From: Phycisphaerae bacterium
GTDB lineage: Bacteria; Planctomycetota; Phycisphaerae; Phycisphaerales; Phycisphaeraceae
Length of the DNA stretch: 8,296 nucleotides
Reading direction: 5' to 3'
NCBI GenBank assembly: GCA_002688155.1
Contig: NZCH01000031.1
Location: forward strand, 1 to 8,296
The position numbers and the translations under genes were made by a program. Positions 5,786 through 8,296 of the stretch are shown piece after piece. The notes under the pieces are model-generated. The model saw only the letters and a program-made list of their open reading frames with translations. It searched no databases and was not told the origin of the DNA. Numbering within the stretch: position 1 is the first letter of the stretch; every line of letters starts with the position of its first letter.

Positions 5786-7315
5786 TCAGGCGCGTATTGC
5801 GTTCCTTTCGAGGCACAATTCGATTCGGTGCATTGACCGCTGCCTGCCAACAAGCGAAAGCGTGTCGCCGATCGATGGGCTGACGGTCGATCCCGTCAGC
5901 GCTACGCGCAGCGGCTGGGCGACTTTGCCCAGGCCAAGCTCGCGCGACTCGGCGAACGTTTTGACCGTCTGCTCGAGCGTGTCGGGCGACCAGTCATCCA
6001 CCGCAGCGAGCGTATCGGCGAACTCATGCAACACCCGCAGACCCTCGCCGTCGGCTTTGTGCAGCACCTTCTTCACCGCCTTTTGGTCGTATGCGATCGC
6101 GTCATCGTCGACCAGGAGGTAGGCGGCAAGCGTGACGGGCTCGCTGAGCGTGCGAGCACGCGGCTGGTACGCCTTGGCGAACATCGCAAACTGCGCGTCG
6201 TCAAGCCCATCTGCAAAATCGCCGTGGCGTTCTGCAAGGTGGCCATGCAGTGTTTTGGCAAAGTTGTCCGGAGGCATCGCCGCGATGTCGTCGGCATTAA
6301 ATCGAAACAGTTTGTCGCGATCGAAACGTGAGTTGGACTTGCCCAGCCGTTTGAACGAAAAGTGTGCGACCAGAAAGTCGCGTCCAAACCGCTCGACGTT
6401 GTCACCGGGGTTCCAGCCGAGCAATGAGAGGTAGTTGATCAGCGCCCCTGGAAGGTAGCCGCTTGCGCGGAAGTCTCTCACGTCGATTTCAGGCAGCACG
6501 ACGTTCAAGTGATGCGCGATCGTGTCGGCAATGTCGTCGTCGTCGTTGTTCTTTTCGATGAATGCCTGCACGCGGTCGGCGCTGATGCCGGCGGGTTGCA
6601 GGCCATTGACGTCGAACTGCGCATCAACCGCCGCCTTGCGAGCCGCCTTCGCCTTGTCGCGCTTGCTCATCTTCGACCCGTCCGGGTTCATGATCGACGG
6701 CGTGTGCACGTAGGTTGGCCGATCGAACCCCAGCGCGTCCTGTATCGCGACGTGTTTGGTCGTATTGGTCAGGTGTTCCTGCCCGCGGATGACGTGCGTA
6801 ACGCCCGAATCGTGGTCGTCGATGACGACGGCCAAATGAAACGTCGGAAACCGGCCGCCTGCGTCACCCTTGCGGATCACGAAGTCTTCGAGCTGCTCTT
6901 TTTGGACCTCGATGTGCCCGTATACCTCGTCGTCGAACGCGACGTCGCGATCCATGCGAAACCGCACAGCCCCGTCGTCTTCGTACGCCCGGCCGGCGTC
7001 GAGCAACTGTTGCACGTACGCGTCGTACACGCCCTGCGCGTGGCGCTCGCTTTGATATACCGGCTCGCCGTCCCAGTTGATGCCCAGCCAGCGCAGGTCG
7101 TTCATGAGCGACTGTGCTGCCGCGTCGCTGGACCGCGCGCGGTCGGTGTCCTCAATCCGCAAAAGAAACCGCCCGTCACCGCCCCCGGGACTCGCCCCCT
7201 GCTGCCGCGCATATGCCCACGCAAACAACGCCGTGCGCGCCCCGCCAACATGCAACGCACCCGTCGGCGACGGGGCGAAACGGGTGACGATGTGTTGATG
7301 TTGTACGTCCGACAT
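5786..7315 (-). CDS. gltX: Glutamyl-tRNA synthetase with atypical insert and missing zinc module
   Basis: Class I synthetase that charges tRNA(Glu) with glutamate; 509 residues. The start ATG at 7313-7315 is chosen because IVTRFAPSPTG then lies near the N-terminus. The HIGH-type signature is HVGG (22-25), RIEDTDRAR is at 53-61, and KMSKR is at 215-219. The C-terminal anticodon-binding domain ends with GKVAQPLRVALTGSTVSP and IGDTLSLVGRQR, typical of bacterial GluRS. Two departures stand out. The region between LLDAGRAY (to 111) and AVRFR (116) is only a few residues long, where E. coli GluRS has roughly 40 including its zinc-binding cysteines. About 60 residues, including an acidic NNDDDD run, are inserted between KMSKR and DFRASGYLPGALINYL (281-296). 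The frame is clean throughout. It is the first gene of a likely four-gene minus-strand unit and is divergent from glnS. Confidence 0.96.
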   Translation of the reverse strand: MSDVQHQHIVTRFAPSPTGALHVGGARTALFAWAYARQQGASPGGGDGRFLLRIEDTDRARSSDAAAQSLMNDLRWLGINWDGEPVYQSERHAQGVYDAYVQQLLDAGRAYEDDGAVRFRMDRDVAFDDEVYGHIEVQKEQLEDFVIRKGDAGGRFPTFHLAVVIDDHDSGVTHVIRGQEHLTNTTKHVAIQDALGFDRPTYVHTPSIMNPDGSKMSKRDKAKAARKAAVDAQFDVNGLQPAGISADRVQAFIEKNNDDDDIADTIAHHLNVVLPEIDVRDFRASGYLPGALINYLSLLGWNPGDNVERFGRDFLVAHFSFKRLGKSNSRFDRDKLFRFNADDIAAMPPDNFAKTLHGHLAERHGDFADGLDDAQFAMFAKAYQPRARTLSEPVTLAAYLLVDDDAIAYDQKAVKKVLHKADGEGLRVLHEFADTLAAVDDWSPDTLEQTVKTFAESRELGLGKVAQPLRVALTGSTVSPSIGDTLSLVGRQRSMHRIELCLERNAIRA

Positions 7316-7465
7316 GACGCGTTGTACCGTACGTGTGAGCGTGATCCTTGTAAAGCCACGAGCGCGCATGCTCCGCCGCACGATACACGGCACCGACGTG
7401 GTCGGCTCTGGTGAATTTCTCCAGCCAAGCCATAAAATGCCGATTACACTGGCAACCATAGCGCC
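7316..7465. promoter_or_regulatory. Divergent intergenic region between gltX and glnS
   Basis: This 150-base gap should contain promoters for both synthetase genes. For gltX (minus strand), TTTACA at 7354-7349 is followed 17 bases later by TACGGT at 7331-7326; the -35 is good, the -10 poor, and the transcript would have almost no leader. For glnS (plus strand), -10-like TAAAAT (7433-7438) and TACACT (7445-7450) are present without convincing -35 partners. There is no T-box-like or other recognisable leader element, and no Shine-Dalgarno before either start. All promoter calls here are tentative. Confidence 0.3.
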
Positions 7466-8296
7466 ATGACCACCACTCCAACCAAACCCGACGTGCCCGA
7501 ATCGCCCGCTCAGTCTTTGGACTTTATCCGCCAGAAGGTGCATGACGACACGCGGTCAGGCCGGTTTGAGGGTCGGGTGGTCACTCGGTTTCCGCCTGAG
7601 CCCAATGGGTTCTTGCACATCGGGCACGCCAAGGCGTTTTGCCTGAACTTCGGCGTGGCAGAGGAATTCGGCGGGCATTGCACGCTTCGTTTTGACGACA
7701 CCAACCCGATCAGGGAAGAGCAGAAGTTCATTGACGCGATCCAGGAGGACGTACGATGGCTCGGGTGGAACTGGGGTGAGCACCTGCGGTTTGCGTCGGA
7801 CTACTTTGACCAACTGTACGACTGGGCGGTGATGCTGATCACGGCGGGCAAGGCGTACGTGGACGATCAGTCCGTTGACCAGATCCGCGAATCGCGCGGC
7901 ACGTTGACGGCGCCCGGAGTCGACAGCCCGTTTCGCTACCGCCCTGTTGACGAAGCCCTTGACCTGTTCGCTCGCATGAAGGCCGGTGAGTTTGCCGATG
8001 GCCAGCGCGTGTTGCGCGCGAAGATCGACATGGCCTCACCCAACATCAACCTGCGCGACCCGGTTCTGTACCGCATCCTGCATGCGGCACACCCGCGCAC
8101 CGGCACGAACTGGTGCATTTACCCGATGTACGATTGGGCGCACGGGCAGAGCGACTGGATCGAAGGCGTCACGCATTCGCTGTGCGACACGAGCTTTGAG
8201 ATTCACAGGCCGCTGTACGACTGGTGTCTGAACACGCTTGTGGAAATCGGCGCCGAACCGCTGCTGAAAGTCCGGCGGTCGGAGCAGACGGAGTTC
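7466..8296 (+). CDS. glnS: Glutaminyl-tRNA synthetase, N-terminal part (cut by the right edge)
   Basis: Class I synthetase that charges tRNA(Gln) directly with glutamine. The first 277 codons are present with no stop, and the frame is open at the window end. The HIGH signature is textbook GlnRS: RFPPEPNGFLHIGHAKAFCL, with HIGH at 51-54. It is followed by LRFDDTNP (74-81), SDYFDQL (111-117), the GlnRS-specific YVDD and RGTLTAPG (144-151), LRAKIDMASPNINLRDPVLYR (from 183) and the WCIYPMYDWAHGQSD block (216-230). These distinguish it clearly from GluRS. The MSK loop and the anticodon-binding domains lie beyond the edge. The ATG at 7466 gives a short N-terminal tail (about 17 residues) before the conserved DFIRQKV. 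The bases GCGCC precede this ATG, exactly as before aspS. The gene is divergent from gltX. Confidence 0.96.
   Translation, partial: MTTTPTKPDVPESPAQSLDFIRQKVHDDTRSGRFEGRVVTRFPPEPNGFLHIGHAKAFCLNFGVAEEFGGHCTLRFDDTNPIREEQKFIDAIQEDVRWLGWNWGEHLRFASDYFDQLYDWAVMLITAGKAYVDDQSVDQIRESRGTLTAPGVDSPFRYRPVDEALDLFARMKAGEFADGQRVLRAKIDMASPNINLRDPVLYRILHAAHPRTGTNWCIYPMYDWAHGQSDWIEGVTHSLCDTSFEIHRPLYDWCLNTLVEIGAEPLLKVRRSEQTEF

Noticed and set aside
4743..6122. A 459-codon plus-strand open frame spanning the VWA, EVE and gltX regions
   Set aside because: It is antisense to three genes with clear family motifs, has an arginine/valine/histidine-rich composition without recognisable domains, and crosses their intergenic gaps. 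It is best explained by high GC leaving few stops in the opposite frame.
6509..7414. A 301-codon plus-strand open frame opposite gltX
   Set aside because: It mirrors the catalytic domain of gltX, which is unmistakable on the minus strand. Its repetitive Val/Arg/Asp composition is typical of an antisense shadow.
7316..7543. A 76-codon upstream extension of gltX
   Set aside because: The frame stays open through the divergent gap into glnS, but the conserved GluRS N-terminus begins at the ATG at 7315 and the extension overlaps the glnS start antisense.

Overview
The window is a high-GC bacterial chromosomal segment, essentially all core cellular genes. The gene set, the near absence of strong Shine-Dalgarno sequences, an insertion-bearing GluRS and short degenerate heptamer arrays between genes all point towards Planctomycetota, perhaps class Phycisphaerae. 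That assignment is inference from remembered family features, held at about 50%. No mobile element, CRISPR array, rRNA or tRNA gene was seen.

Layout, left to right. (1) Bases 1-116, minus strand: the 5' end of a riboflavin synthase gene running off the left edge. (2) Bases 117-215: divergent intergenic region. (3) Bases 216-1973, plus: aspS, a bacterial-type aspartyl-tRNA synthetase carrying the two residues that mark the non-discriminating form. (4) Bases 1989-3014, plus: a probably secreted endonuclease/exonuclease/phosphatase-family protein whose first ~45 codons run through a heptamer array. (5) Bases 3015-3167: a convergent gap with two strong inverted-repeat structures. (6) Bases 3168-7315, minus: four consecutive genes in transcription order gltX, an EVE-domain protein, a VWA-domain protein and a glyoxalase II-like metallo-beta-lactamase hydrolase, with gaps of about 44, 57 and 168 bp. 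The last gap holds a second heptamer array. (7) Bases 7316-7465: divergent intergenic region. (8) Bases 7466-8296, plus: the 5' part of glnS, open at the right edge.

The functional theme is charging of the acidic amino acids and their amides: AspRS, GluRS and GlnRS lie within 8 kb, with gltX and glnS back to back. The AspRS signature predicts that Asn-tRNA is made indirectly through Asp-tRNA(Asn) and the amidotransferase GatCAB. A dedicated GlnRS predicts that Gln-tRNA is made directly. The EVE protein, a PUA-like fold that binds modified bases, sits next to gltX and may belong to RNA biology; the VWA and MBL genes have no obvious link to it.

I do not see a clearly new biological system. The points most worth a second look are the AspRS specificity signature, the GluRS architecture (zinc module missing, acidic insertion after KMSKR), the two heptamer arrays (one read in frame into a protein N-terminus), and the nested hairpin between the convergent genes.
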